DNA from: Antitrichia curtipendula
Taxonomy: Eukaryota > Streptophyta > Bryopsida > Hypnales > Leucodontaceae
DNA: 64,000 nt
Assembly (NCBI GenBank): GCA_951230915.1
Contig: OX579635.1
Location: forward strand, 32,550,001 to 32,614,000
Direction of reading: 5' to 3'
The notes beneath the pieces were generated by a model. It saw only the letters and a program-made list of their open reading frames with translations. It was not told where the DNA came from and did no database searches. Of the stretch, positions 46,406 through 58,377 are shown piece after piece. The translations under genes and the position numbers were made by a program. Within the stretch, counting starts at the first letter, position 1; every line of letters begins with the position of its first letter.

Positions 46406-48772
46406 TTACGTGAATCTTTGGCTCTCAAGCAGGATGTCATCCATCTTACGGTAGGCAACGATGTCACCAGTGGACTTGTTCGGACCTTGACCCTCACCAG
46501 ACCCAAAAACTCTAGACGCGAGCCTCCAGGCGGTCTCCTCATTCTTTTGACGCGCTAACTCAATTTGGTGCTGCCGTCGTTGATGTTGCCCAAAAACACG
46601 TGTGCAAAAAAAATTTGTCAATACCTCATCGACACTCAAAAACGGACCAAAGCACGGCCTAAATTCACCCCACACCCAGACAGACCATGCTAAGGTCACC
46701 CAACAATTGCAAACAAACTTACAATCACTCTCACATGGTTCAATCTCTATCCTTCAGAGCTCAGGTCATGATCAGACCAGCTCATTAGTCACAACAAGCA
46801 CAACTGAAACAAGATATTTACCCATTGCATGCCATTATATATGGCCATAATTGAATAGGTCAATAATTTGAATAGCTTCATATGTTCGTATTATTGCTTG
46901 TGACACTTCTCGTGACTATGAATCTCCGTTGCAAATTCAGTCTTCAGTCTTCACTTCTTCCTATGCTGATTGGTGGTTGTGGTTATCGTCGTCAATCTTG
47001 GAGGTCGATAACCAGAGCCTTGATAAGACACATCATCCCCCATAATACAAACACACATGTGGAACTTGTGACTGTCTAGTGTGTCGATTCAGAACCATAC
47101 CTCACCCTGGTGAAGATTCTGTACATTTGATTCCACAGGCAAATTGTAGATTAGTGAGTGGCAGGTTGCAACAGACTTACAAAGACGGACATCAATAGCA
47201 CAAATTATGGTGATGAATAGACAAAACACGTGATATTGGAAAATAAAAGGCAAATATTGATTGTTTTACGTCACAAGAGTGGATATGAACATAAGTCTCC
47301 TGTCTCATAAATAGTAAGAAATATAATTGTGTTAACACATGGATGACTATTGCTCTCTTCATGATTGAGTTTTTGTCAATATCCATCCAAATGCCCCCTA
47401 AGCTAAGAACTAATTTCTTTGATCATTGGTCTACCAAAGAAGACCATGATATTAGCTTTGCCAACAACTGTAGAAGCACAAGTGAATACGATTCACACCG
47501 TACGAACATTGAAGAGGTCAAAACAAGCAATTATTTTTACCTCGTAGTAGTCAGAACCCATCAGATGTGTCTTCAAAGACAACACCCTCTGCAACCCAAG
47601 ATCGTAAGCCAACTGAGGGGAAAACTTTGGTATTCTGCAAAAACTCTGGTGTTCTGCGTATACGACACACAAGTATCGTTATACATACAAAAATCTTTAC
47701 AGAACTAAGACTCCAAACAATCTATCAATGTTCATTTGGTATGAGCTAATTAGTTACATCATATGTTAATTCCATTTAGAAAACGCAAAGAGTAATTGAC
47801 GTTTCAAAATATTTACCTGAATATTGCAACTTCTCCAGGAACACTGTTTGTGACATCAGCGTCCAACACCTTTCATAGGGGAAGAAAACGAGCTTCAGTA
47901 AAATTGGGTAAGACCAATCATAGAAACTGCAGAATAACAAAAGATTTGAGTTAAAAGATTGAATGATCACCTCAGAAGGAATATGCACCCAAATGCACCA
48001 TTATTTTCAGCACTAAGAGATCACCAATAACAACTGAACTTTTGCCTAGATAATAATGCATTGCAGGCTCTAAACCAGCTTGGATTCTAGTCACACTTAA
48101 GAAATCGGCAATCGAAAACAAGGGTTTCAGGGGACATGGCTACTTGAAGAATACCCTGAGAGCGATAATTTCGGCAACATTCTCGGCGTGGAGCACCATG
48201 CCATCCATCCCTACTTCAAAGCCTGCAGCCACAAACTCCATATAATGAATGCCGCTAACCAATGCAAACCCTAACCAAGAAATTTGGCAAACCCCCTCAG
48301 GGCAAAAAACAATGACTTTCATCTTACCTTCATACGCATCTTCGTTGCACCAGGAATAACCTTGCTTCAGCTAGTGATGTATGGACTAAAGCTGGGCCAT
48401 TGCAAGCTTTCTTTCTCTTCCCTTGTCCTGGAATCGACACATGTACTACACCTGCTCTAGAACCTCAAATCCTCGAATTAGCATTCAAACCCTCAAAATC
48501 CAAACAAAAAAATATCTCTGAGCATTACGCTCACCTGTTGAATGTTGTGAACTCCATGGCTTTAGCGAAATGAAAGCTCTAAGTAACGTCGAAGACAATA
48601 CGAGACCGATCCCTTGAAAACACACAAAAACAAAACAGAAGCCAACTCCCAGAGCGCCGAGCCCTAATCTTAGAAACGATCGAGTTTCAGCGCCGCCTTT
48701 ATTAACAACAATGTAGCTACCACGGACAGCTGAGCAAATATAACAAGATTTTAACAACAATGTAGCTACCAC
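46406..48772 (-). pseudogene. Exon-like fragments of unknown origin inside the CACTA element
   Basis: Minus-strand segments at 46406-46699 (charged helix QIELARQKNEETAWRLASRV), about 47815-47870, 48140-48322 and 48485-48772 have plausible splice borders and codon-like composition but no domain I recognise. VFCPEG at about 48300 faintly recalls the SPEGxxxQVEY motif at the start of proteasome alpha subunits. With the exon at 45.5 kb, this could be the 5' part of the same captured gene. Confidence 0.35.
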
Positions 48773-49056
48773 TAACAGTTGAGCAAATACAGCTACTGCA
48801 GATTTTTGGCAGGTTGCACGGCAGAATAGTGTTCTTTAATGTAAAATAATTATGTAAACATCACCAGCAGGGTGGGACCTGACCGATGATTAGCTGATTT
48901 TGAGAAGTTCATTGACCAATCAGCACTGCCCACTCACTACCCGCTTTGCTTTACGGATTTTTGGTATCAAATGAGACCTTTTAGCAATCGAACCAAATTT
49001 CAGCAATTTGTTACTCAAAACTCTTCCTTAAAACCACCCCATCTCTTGTAGTGCTT

Positions 49057-50440
49057 ATAATCCAGAAATCCATATTTTGGATTAACTTCTAAACTTTGGA
49101 TTTGATTCAAAGGTACTAACTCACTCAAAAACCAAAACAACAAATCAATTTCAAAGCATAGGCAGTTGTTGCCACGCCCATAATTTTTGAGTTTTGGAAG
49201 AAATTTGAACACCAAGAAGTCCTCCAAAACTCACAAATCTCCCCAACGCCATAACTCCTCAAACAACAACAACATCATAAGAAGTGAAAGAAAGCAAGAT
49301 CATAAGAAGGTTCACAAAGGAGGACGAAGAATAAAAGGAATTAAGGTTAGTATCTTACTATTGAAATTTGGATTGTTTTCATTCTTCTATTCTTTTGGTT
49401 AGTATCTTACTATTGAATTTTGGATCGTTTTGATTCTTCTATTCTTTTCGTTAGTATCTTACTATTGAATTTTGGATTGTTTTGATTATTCTATTCTTTT
49501 CGTTAGTATCTTACTATTGAATTTTGGATTGTTTTGATTATTCTATTCTTTTCTTTTCGTTAGCATCTTACTATTGACGTTAGATTGTTTGGATTGCAAA
49601 ATTCCTTTTATAATTCATTGATAGATTTGTTTTGATTATTTTAGCTTATTTTATTAGATTACTATTCATTCGGTTGGTTTTAGTTATTAATTAGGATTCC
49701 AAAGACAAATTAGTTGTTTGTTTTGTTGTTTGGATTTTGTTTTATTAGGCCTAATAAGCCAAATAGATACAAACAAACACCAACTAATATCTTGGAATAT
49801 TTAACAAAATAACTATTAAACAATTGGCAATCAAATAAAACTACTATTCATTGGAAACTTGGGAAAATTGAATTAAATTTATCATTTAGTTTAAATCCCT
49901 AAAACCAAAGGATTATTTTCAATTGCCAAAACTAACAAAACTCGACTTTTAGATAGGTTTTAGAATTACAACTCAACAACAATTGACTCAAATTTAACTA
50001 AAATGGCGTGATTCATGAAAGACAATGGAGGACCACAAAGAGACGATCATGTTCGTGTATTGCGATGATGGAACTGTTGATGTTTTTGATACCGAGGTAT
50101 GATTTCCAAAACTCATTTGACTTTTCTTTTCATTCTTTAGATTAGACTTTAAAAAATCAAAATTAACAATTAGAAACCCAAATAGCTAGTTAGAATTTAG
50201 AAATCCCTAAAATTAGATTAGTAACTTAGAATAGATTCTGGTTTAATTAGAAATTTAATTGCATTCAACTAACCATAGAAGTTTTAAGTTTTTAACCATT
50301 AGTGTATTTTGAAATACTTAGATTAGATCAAAACCAACATAACAAAGTGTCCATTGCTTGGAAGGCCAAAAAACACTACGTTGATATCATACCCTAGAAA
50401 TTACTTTTCATGCCGCTAGAATCTGTGTGCACGTTTTACC
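49057..50440. other. Foreign DNA inside copia gag, right part
   Basis: AT-rich, no intact gene. It contains the 52-bp tandem array below and a short open stretch near 50020-50100. It resumes the sequence interrupted by the CACTA element; its own identity is unknown. Confidence 0.35.
49346..49600. repeat. 52-bp tandem repeat, about 4.5 copies
   Basis: GTTAGTATCTTACTATTGAA starts at 49346, 49398, 49450 and 49502; a fifth copy at 49559 follows a 5-base expansion. The copies differ by only one to three bases, so the expansion is recent. Confidence 0.92.
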
Positions 50441-50449
50441 TCTGAAGGG

Positions 50450-51240
50450 GGGAGATTAAAACACTCACAAGGCCCAGCTTAAGCAAAAGAAGATGTTAGC
50501 TTGTAGACTTCTTCTTTTGTCAGTGTCTAATGATCTTATAGATATGATTGTAGAGCATTTAGGTCCAGCTGTAGCTTGGAAAACATTGAAAGATCAGTTT
50601 CATTCCGGCGATCAATCACAAATCTTGGCGCTTATGGGACAATTCCAATCACTAAAGATGAATGAAGGAGGATCAATTGAAGACTATCTCAAAAAGGCAA
50701 GAGAACTGAAAAATTGACTTGGTAGTATGGGAGAAAGACTTTCAAATCGAAATGTGTATCAAATTGTACTAAACGAATTGCCGCGTTCCTATGAAGGTAC
50801 AATACAGACACTCATCCATTTGGATGCAACCATATCGTTTGACAAATTGAGTGCAAGTATTTTCTTGGAAGCACACAAGCGTGAACATCAAAACTAGTTA
50901 TTGGGAGATGAGGAGGCCTTAGTAGCAACAGACAACAAGCAGACAACGACACGAACAAATCCAAATTGTTGACAATTTCAAATCGTGGACAAGGGGGCCA
51001 ATGGCCTCAGAATTTCAGAGGACAAGGATATCTAGGGAAAGGATATTATGGTCAACCTCGACTGCCAATTATTTGCTTCAACTATCACAAGCCGGGTCAT
51101 TATACTCGAAATTGTCGACTGCCTTCCAATCCTCATCTGCACCCTAAGGAAACATCATCAAAAGGTACGGGTTTTGCCAATGCCACAAAATTCTTTGATT
51201 CACAACTAGTGCAACAAAGTTACAATACCTACTATTATTA
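50450..51240 (+). pseudogene. copia gag, main part
   Basis: AWKTLKDQFHSGDQ, ILALMGQFQSLKMNEGGSIE and LPRSYEGTIQTL follow the Gag pattern of Ty1/copia elements. Three in-frame stops interrupt it (after ARELKN, after REHQN and near 50970). The zinc knuckle reads CFNYHKPGHYTRNC: the second Cys of the CCHC motif is replaced by Tyr. Confidence 0.8.
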
Positions 51241-51244
51241 GAGC

Positions 51245-51625
51245 AATGGACCCTGGTATTTAGACAAAGGCGTATCCAGTCATATAGCATTTGATTATCA
51301 TAAACTAGATCATCACCCTAGCTCCTCCAGTATAGAGATTAGTGAGATTAAAACCGAAGGAGGGGAATCACATCATGTGAAAGGATCTAGTAATGCTACG
51401 GTGAAAACTGAATCTGGTGCAATAAAGTTAAAATCAGTTAAGTATGTCCCTTCTATGAAAAAAAATTTAATTTTAGTTGGTGCCATTATTGATTGTAGAA
51501 ATAGAGTGGTTTTCTTGAACCAACATTGTTGGATATTAGACCATCAAAATTGCATTATTGCATCTAGAGAATGAGACTATTCTCATAATCTTTACTGCTT
51601 CAAGAATTAAACAACAACATTATCA
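51245..51625 (+). pseudogene. copia protease / gag-pre-integrase region
   Basis: GPWYLDKGVSSHIAFDYHKL occupies the place of the WxLDSGAS active-site motif of copia proteases, with DSG changed to DKG. VKYVPSMKKNLILVGAI matches the usual region after it. The frame ends before the MITE at 51631. Confidence 0.72.
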
Positions 51626-51627
51626 AC

Positions 51628-51855
51628 TGACACTACAAGAGAAATGGGTGTTTTAAGTGTGTTTTTAAGTATAGTCCTAGAGATAAGATATTAAGTAATG
51701 ACCTTTATGGAGATTTTCAGTAAAAAATTACTAGAAACACATGTGTTTCTAGTAATTTTTTACTGAAAATCTCCATAAAGGTCATTACTTAATATCTTAT
51801 CTCTAGGACTATACTTAAAAACACACTTAAAACACCCCTTTCTCTTGTAGTGTGA
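51628..51855. mobile_element. Palindromic CACTA-type MITE, 222 bp
   Basis: 51631-51852 is an almost perfect palindrome, starting CACTACAAGAGAAATGGGTG, with the duplication TGA at 51628-51630 and 51853-51855. Its ends match those of the 4.4-kb CACTA element at 44682-49053, and the interior (TTTTCAGTAAAAAATTACT) also resembles that element's subterminal DNA. The family is therefore the same. Confidence 0.92.
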
Positions 51856-51859
51856 ATAC

Positions 51860-52960
51860 AAAAGTCTAGCTACATTATGGCACCATCAATTAGGACATTT
51901 GAGCTTTGCTAGACTAAATTTCTTATCACGGTCCTCCAATGTAAACAGTCTTCTTTGTATTAACGAGGAGAAACTAGTATGTCAAAGCTGTCTTGCGAGA
52001 CAACAACATCAAGAATGCTTTTCCAAAAAATCTGAAACTAGATCAAACAAGCTAGGAGAACATATACATTTTGATCTTATGTGACCCATGCAAAGTCCTA
52101 CCTTGGGAAGGTCTCATTATGTCTTGGTATTCACAGACAATTTTTCTCGTAAAAATTGGACGTATTTCTTAGAAAACAAAAGTAAAACAATCTCCAAGTT
52201 TTATAATATCAAAAGGAAAGTTGAAGCTGAAACAAGCAACAAAATTTAGGTACCTTGCTCAGATCGGGGTGGCGAATACATATTTGATGAATTCACAAAT
52301 TTTTGCATAGCAAATGGAATTTGCAAAGAACTCACTCATGCTAGAACACCGCAACAGAATGGAATTTCAGAAAGGAAGAATAGAACGCTAATGGAAAGAG
52401 CTCAAAGTATTTCTTATGACTGCAAGATCCCCATTTTTCTTTGTATTGAAGCTATATCCCATGCAAATTTCCTAATCAACCAAAGTCCTACCAAAGCTAA
52501 TCATGGACAAACACTTGAGGCATTGTATACATACATGTATGAAGCCAAATATCTCTAACCTAAAAATATTTGGTTGCATAGCTTATTTACAGGTACCCAA
52601 GGAGAATTGTAGGAAATTGGATAGTAAGATACAAAAATGCCTATTTTTGGATTTTGACAGTGAAACTAAGGCCTACTGATTATATGATCATATTAGACAA
52701 AAAGTTATCATTAGCAGAGATGTGGTTTTTGATGAATCACAAGTAGGTTATCACCATTTGGACCTAGACCTTCCTAAGTCAACCTCTAACATACTTGGAT
52801 TTTCTAAAGAAAACTTGACAGACTGTCCACCTACCGAAACATCAGATCAAGCTATTTTTTACGATCTAAAAATAGATACAAAATATGCAGAACGTGCTTT
52901 CCCACAAGAAGACACAATCAGCCCACAATCAAACTTAAGGAACCCATTAGAATAGTCCAC
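51860..52960 (+). pseudogene. copia integrase
   Basis: The HHCC finger is intact (LWHHQLGHLSFARL ... CQSC). The core shows HFDL with the first Asp, then a stop, TDNFSRKNWTYF, CSDRGGEY with the second Asp, and GISERKNRTLMERA with the Glu. Several stops and frameshifts follow, so it is inactive. Confidence 0.82.
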
Positions 52961-53229
52961 TTCTACCAAAAATCAGAGTCTAAAAATACCTCTTCGAGTT
53001 GATTGCTAGGCTGGACCACCTGTACCATTGTACGTAGATATTCTAGTCGACACATGACTCTATCTGTTAAGCTGCGGGACTACTGGACTTTAATATTGGA
53101 ATTGCTGGAAGAACCTATCAACTTCAAGATAATAAGTCAACAAAAGGAATGGAAGACCGCCATCAAAAGCAAAAGCAAATCTAGTTTAAAGAACAAGATA
53201 TGGAAAATTATTGACCATCCCCAAAATAG

Positions 53230-54130
53230 AACTTCTATTACAGCAAAGTAACTCTTTAAGATCAAGAAAAATGCAAATGGACGATTTAACAAGTTAAAAC
53301 TGAGAATTATTGCACGTGGCTTCCAACAAAAAGTGGGTATTGACAACCAAGATATTTTTGCACTTGTAGTCTGATGGTCAACTATTTGTGTAATATTAGC
53401 TTTAGTAGCCAAATACAATTGGACATTAAACCAAATGGACGTGATAACCGCCTTCCTAAATGGGACAATTAGTGAAGAAATTCTCATAGAAATCCCGGAC
53501 AGTTTTTCAAGTGTTGGCGACGTGACAAAGGTGTGTAAAATTAATCAAGCTCTCTATGGTTTAAAGCAATCTCCAAAGGCTTGGTATGACCGAATAGATC
53601 GATGGCTGCAAGAACAAGGGTTAACTAGAAGCGCAAATGACCCAAATTTATACTTTTGAAGACTAAATGGAAAACTGACATTTCCGATTATATATGTCGA
53701 TGACTTACTGATAACAAGAGACAACTAGGAGGAGATAAATTGACTAAAACTTGAATTACAAAGAGAATTTGAAATGACAGACCTCGGACAAGCAAACAAT
53801 TATCTTGGAGTTGAAATTCATCGATAGCAGAATGGCATCTTTCTCAATTAGAAATCATAAGTACTAAAACTTCTCAATAAATTTAGACTAGAAGAATGCA
53901 ACCCCACAAAATTACCAATTGATCTAGATGCTCAATTTTGTAAGAATATGGGAATTGGAAGAACCGACCCAATGCTGTATCGTTCTTTTGTGGGTAGTTT
54001 ATTTTATTTGTCCAATACAAGGCCGGATATTAGTGATGCCGTTAGTTGCGTTTCCAAGTACTTGCAAGAACTTGAGATTGTCCATTTTCAAGTAGCAAAG
54101 AAAAACCTAAGATATTTAAGTGGCACATTA
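53230..54130 (+). pseudogene. copia reverse transcriptase
   Basis: LNQMDVITAFLNGTISEEI with the catalytic Asp, VCKINQALYGLKQSPKAWYD, and IIYVDDLLIT with the YVDD box are in the proper order. At least three stops (for example after DPNLYF at 53659) break the frame. Confidence 0.85.
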
Positions 54131-54372
54131 GATCACTATAAGAAACCCGCGTTTTAGGTGCCGTTTTGAAATTTTTTCAAATGGATTTTAGGTGATGTCA
54201 AAAAAAACAAATTGTATTTTTTTGTCAATAATCATGTCCAATATAACATCCAGATGTTATATTGGACATGATTATTGACAAAAAAATACAATTTGTTTTT
54301 TTTGACATCACCTAAAATCCATTTGAAAAAATTTCAAAACGGCACCTAAAACGCGGGTTTCTTATAGTGGAT
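54131..54372. mobile_element. Palindromic CACTA-type MITE, 236 bp, second family
   Basis: 54134-54369 is a near-perfect palindrome with the terminus CACTATAAGAAACCCGCG and the duplication GAT on each side. It splits the copia pol gene between reverse transcriptase and RNase H, where the frame would otherwise read through SGTLDxGILMT. The arms are nearly identical, so it inserted after the retrotransposon. Confidence 0.92.
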
Positions 54373-54880
54373 TATGGAATACTCATGACTTCCGACAACA
54401 ACAATATATATCATACTTATGCAGATACTGATTGGGGCAAAGACATTGATTCAAGACAATCAGTCTCAGGAATTCTATACAAGATTGGAAATTCCAGCAT
54501 ATTCTGGACTAGTAAAATGCAACCAATTGTATCGTTGTCTAGCATTGAAGCAGAATACCGTGTTTTAATAGATGCGGCCAAAGATATCTTGTATTTTAGG
54601 AGACTACTTGGTGAACTACAACTGGACACAAACAAGCCTACTTCTCTTCTTACTGATACTCAATATTGTATCAAGCTCGTAAAAAATCCATTTTTTCACG
54701 CTAGGACCAAGTATATAGAGATTCAATATTATTTTATAAAAAAGGCTTCAAAAGCCAAAGCTATACAAGTAGGTCATGTATCCACTATGATACAACAGGC
54801 TGATTTCCTCACCAAGCTGTTACCATACATAAACTTTATAGAAAGTAGATATAGCGTAGGTGTAGTTTTTTCTCAAATCT
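54373..54880 (+). pseudogene. copia RNase H
   Basis: YADTDWGKDIDSRQSVSGIL, SLSSIEAEYRVLIDAAKDIL and a C-terminal ARTKYIEIQYYFI are the standard copia RNase H motifs, with the catalytic Asp and Glu present. This 170-aa stretch is the longest open part of pol. Confidence 0.88.
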
Positions 54881-55471
54881 AGCCTTTAAACTAAATTTGA
54901 ACCCACCCTGGAGTATAATGATTATCAATCCACAACGCCTTCCTACTGACCTTGTGTTTGAAGTCAGGTGCCTTGGGATTCTTTTGCTTGGCCTTGTTGT
55001 CCCACCATTCATTAGGATTCTCAAAAACATGCCGCCAAAGATTGTCAATCATCTCGACAGTGTTGCTAGAGCTATTACCTCTTGAGACCCTTATGGAACT
55101 AGTGTGTATACTAGTAGAAAACCTCCCCTTTGAACTAACTTGTGTGTCGTCTTGATTACCTTGAATCAGTAACCAAACAAAAATACACGAATCAAGGACC
55201 TTATCGCAAATCCGTCGAAGTCCATTGGAAGTCTGACAAAACGTATCTGAAGCTGCACCAAATAAAACGTATCTGAAGCTAAAGCTGCACCAAACGTATA
55301 TGAAGCTGCACCAGTCACAAATCCGTTTCAGAGTCCCATGGAAAAACATATCTGAAGTTGCACCAAACGTATCTCACCGTATCCATTGGGAGTCTGACAA
55401 AACAAGACATAGTGAAGAAGAGTCAACAACTAAGGGTTTGAATCTAATATAAATTTTTGAGCGAGGGAGGG
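54881..55471. other. copia 3' non-coding region
   Basis: Between RNase H and the purine tract. CGTATCTGAAGCTGCACCAA-like motifs recur several times at 55240-55380. The minus-strand 152-aa ORF here has no known domain and I regard it as chance. Confidence 0.5.
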
Positions 55472-55715
55472 TGTTGAAATTACGCTCTCAATTTAACTTC
55501 TGTACAACAGACTACATTAATCTTACTAGAATCTGTAATGACTATTTAGTGATGTACTTACGTAACTGCTGTAGCAACAAAATTAGTTCAAGACTGTAGT
55601 AACTGATCATCAATCATTGTAGTAACCAACTATCAATTTGTATATAATTGGCATTAGTCTATTGCTGGAATATCTTTTGTTCAATACAAGAGTGACTTGC
55701 TAATCTTTTTCTTTA
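55472..55715 (+). repeat. 3' LTR of the copia element
   Basis: 244 bases, starting TGTTGAAATT after the purine tract and ending CTTTTTCTTTA before the GGAAG duplication. The final CA has mutated to TA. Confidence 0.9.
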
Positions 55716-55720
55716 GGAAG

Positions 55721-56017
55721 GACTGATCACCAATGAATATTTAGTGTAGTTGTAGTACAACAGTGAATTTGATTTGAGCTATTATCGAAGATCATTGGTT
55801 GAATGCAATTTGGCTTATGCAATATGCTAATTGATTTGGATGTGTTAGGTCAGAATAAACAAATAGTCTATTGTTTAGTATGCTAAAAATACAAATCAAT
55901 TATTGTTTAGAATCTCCTTTTAGACATAATCAATTTGGTTGATGGTAGGTAGTAGAGATCAAGGGGTTCCAAATCTTGGTCTAAACTAAGGAAACAAAGA
56001 TGAATCTTGAATCGATT
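55721..56017. other. Intergenic DNA right of the copia element
   Basis: AT-rich, nothing recognised. Confidence 0.4.
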
Positions 56018-57130
56018 TTAAACCCTAAATGCCCAAATAACATTTTGGAGGCAATACAACAATTTTGGGCAGCTCACTATATATGGAGTTTTTATTATTT
56101 TAATTTGAAATTTTCAAACAATATGTGCCCGAAGAGTAGCTTTAAGGCCCAATAACTTTCATAAAATTTTAAAAAATTATTGTATAATATGTAGTTTTCA
56201 TTGCTTGATGTGCAGCCCAAGCAATGAAAAAAGTTCTTTAAAAATTGTTTTAAAATAAAACTTTGAAATTGATTCTTTAGATTTATATATATGTAGAAAG
56301 CTTTTAATCTTTCCATTTTGATTAATGAGATGAAAGTTATGAGGAGTTTCAGTTTATGATAGTTTGCGGGTAGTTTACATAATCAATTTGCTCTAAGACA
56401 AGTTTTGAAGTCCTTTATTATATTCTATTTTTAATATTTTGGAAAAAAATTAAAAACATTAGGTGTAGATTTTTTATTACAACATTTCAACTAGGGTTGT
56501 CATAGAGGACGGGTTGAGGTGATCGGACAGGACGGACGGACGGGCAAACCAGACCAGACAACCGGACATCTTGGACAGCCCGGACGCCTTTCATTTTTCC
56601 AATTTTCCAATTGACAGCTCGCTTCCACGGTGGCGGTCCACGTTGAAATTATGGCATGGACGTGAAAGTCGGGCCGTCGGGGCGGGGACGTCATCGTCAG
56701 GGCGGGGACTTTACAGGGTGCGGACGGATTCGTCAGGGTACGGACGCCTGGTCAGGGCGCGGACATCTCGGCGCAAACATCTGGTCACAACGCGGACATC
56801 TTGGCACAGATGCCTGGTCAGGGTGCAGACGTCTTGGCGCGGACGCTTGGACAGGGCACAGACGCCTGGTCAGGGCACAGACATCCCACTCCTCAGCCAC
56901 AGTATGGGAAGAAGTTGAACTTGGTCATGGGATTCTTCTTTTCCATGGAGAGGGGGAACCCATTAATGCAGCCAACCTTTAATTTGATTTCAGGGGAATA
57001 TCTTCAAGTCAATGGCTGCATTAAAGGGTCCAACTACTTTTTGGGTTCAAAGATCATGTGTGGAAGCATGTTGCTCCCTTCTTGGGCCCGGACCTCTCCT
57101 TCATGCCTTCACCATGCACTTGCGAACTAG

Positions 57131-58377
57131 GACCCACCCCGCAAAAAAGAAAATTTCAGAAAATGAAAATTGACTTGCTCGCTTCAATTTTTAAAAAGTT
57201 GAAAGTAGATGCTAGAAGTTTTTGGATTTATAAGAAAAGATAAGGTACATATTTTTCTTAATTCAAGTTGAAGGATGCATTTATGAATTCTCCAAATAGG
57301 AACTACATTCTTCTTTTCTTTAATTTTTTTTAATTTTTTTTAAAGGTTTACCTTTTATATTGATGATTTAGACATTGAATATTCATAAAACTTGTTTGAA
57401 ACGTTTAATTTCTTTTTTGTCTACATACTAGGTTTTGCTATTGTAATGGACAAATGGAACATTTGAGTTGCATAGGGTTCCCAACAATCATATTACAATA
57501 TTATTAAAATTATCCTTAAAATACTTATGTGCCTAAATGTAAAGGTTTTCTAAATACATAACTAACTTTAACATTTGGCTTGTAATTTCATATAAGCCAT
57601 GTAATCCCAATGTTAAATTACCATCAAAATCCTTCTATGTAGTTATTAAAATAAATCAAATTGATTTAAAAAAATTGAAGAAGAATGAAATTATATCACC
57701 ATACATAAATAATCTAAAAAAAATAAAAATAGAATAAAAAGAATGTGGCTAATATAAATCATTGCAAATCCAAATGCTCAATTCACCAATAAAAATGCCA
57801 AATTCCTATAAATATCCATTAAAGCAATCCAATTTATTTTTAAAAATAGATTGAAGATGATTGATGTAAATTTTAATAAAATCCAATGTTCAATTTATTA
57901 ATTTAAAGGGCACACTCTTCTACATACCCACAAAACTAATCCAAAAGAATTTTTTTTTTATCAAAATCTAAAATATGAGGTTGATGTAAATCTTGATGCA
58001 ATTCCAATGTTGAATTTAATAATTGGAAGGGCAGGTCTTTGTTCCTATGTACAAAAATAGTCTAAATTTGAGATTTAAAAAAAATATTGAATTCTCAACA
58101 TTCAAACTTAATATACAAAATTATTTTCTAACAAAGACTCTTATCACGTTGTATTACAAACTATGACAATCAAAAATTCTTAATAAATTTCTTATACAAT
58201 AGGTACCAAGTCAAATTTAAATGATAACTCTTGTTTGAGTTGAAGATCTATAAAAATATGTTAATTTTAGCAACTAAGAAGAGAACTCATCATTCTTTTA
58301 TTTTGGAAGAAGAATCATATGTCACATTGAATGAGTGAGGCTCCCCCCTAAATCAAATTCTTCTATTGGTTTAACTT
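57131..58377. other. AT-rich interior of the 2.7-kb hAT
   Basis: No ORF and no repeat of note. It replaces the coding part of the larger relative. Confidence 0.45.

Larger units (their letters stand above)
44679..49056. mobile_element. CACTA-type DNA transposon, 4.4 kb, non-autonomous, with captured gene sequence
   Basis: The element is 44682-49053. The left end is CACTACAAGAGAAAGGGGTG and the right end, read inward, is CACTACAAGAGATGGGGTGG. The 3-bp duplication CTT lies at 44679-44681 and 49054-49056. CACTA termini with a 3-bp duplication define the superfamily. No TnpD-like transposase was found. It carries a proteasome-alpha-like exon (45482-45564, minus) and other exon-like pieces on the minus strand at 46.4-48.8 kb, as expected of a Pack-CACTA element. 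Confidence 0.85.
40257..55720 (+). mobile_element. Ty1/copia LTR retrotransposon, decayed, with nested insertions
   Basis: Left LTR 40262-40488 and right LTR 55472-55715 are clearly homologous (TGTTGAAATT start; TTAATCTTACTAGAAT and TAGTGATGTACTTACGTA inside). Target duplication GGAAG lies at 40257-40261 and 55716-55720. The PBS TGGTACCAGAGC (40489-40500) complements initiator tRNA-Met, and the purine tract GCGAGGGAGGG (55461-55471) abuts the right LTR. The domain order gag, protease, integrase, reverse transcriptase, RNase H is that of copia elements. The span of 15.5 kb is about three times the normal size because foreign DNA occupies roughly 40.85-50.4 kb and two MITEs sit in the pol gene. 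Confidence 0.92.

Noticed and set aside
49346..49600. Regular repeats considered as a CRISPR array
   Set aside because: The 52-bp units are contiguous with no unique spacers, in a plant nuclear context.
54891..55349. 152-aa minus-strand ORF near the copia 3' end
   Set aside because: No recognisable domain; covers repeated CGTATCTGAAG motifs in the non-coding 3' region of the retrotransposon.
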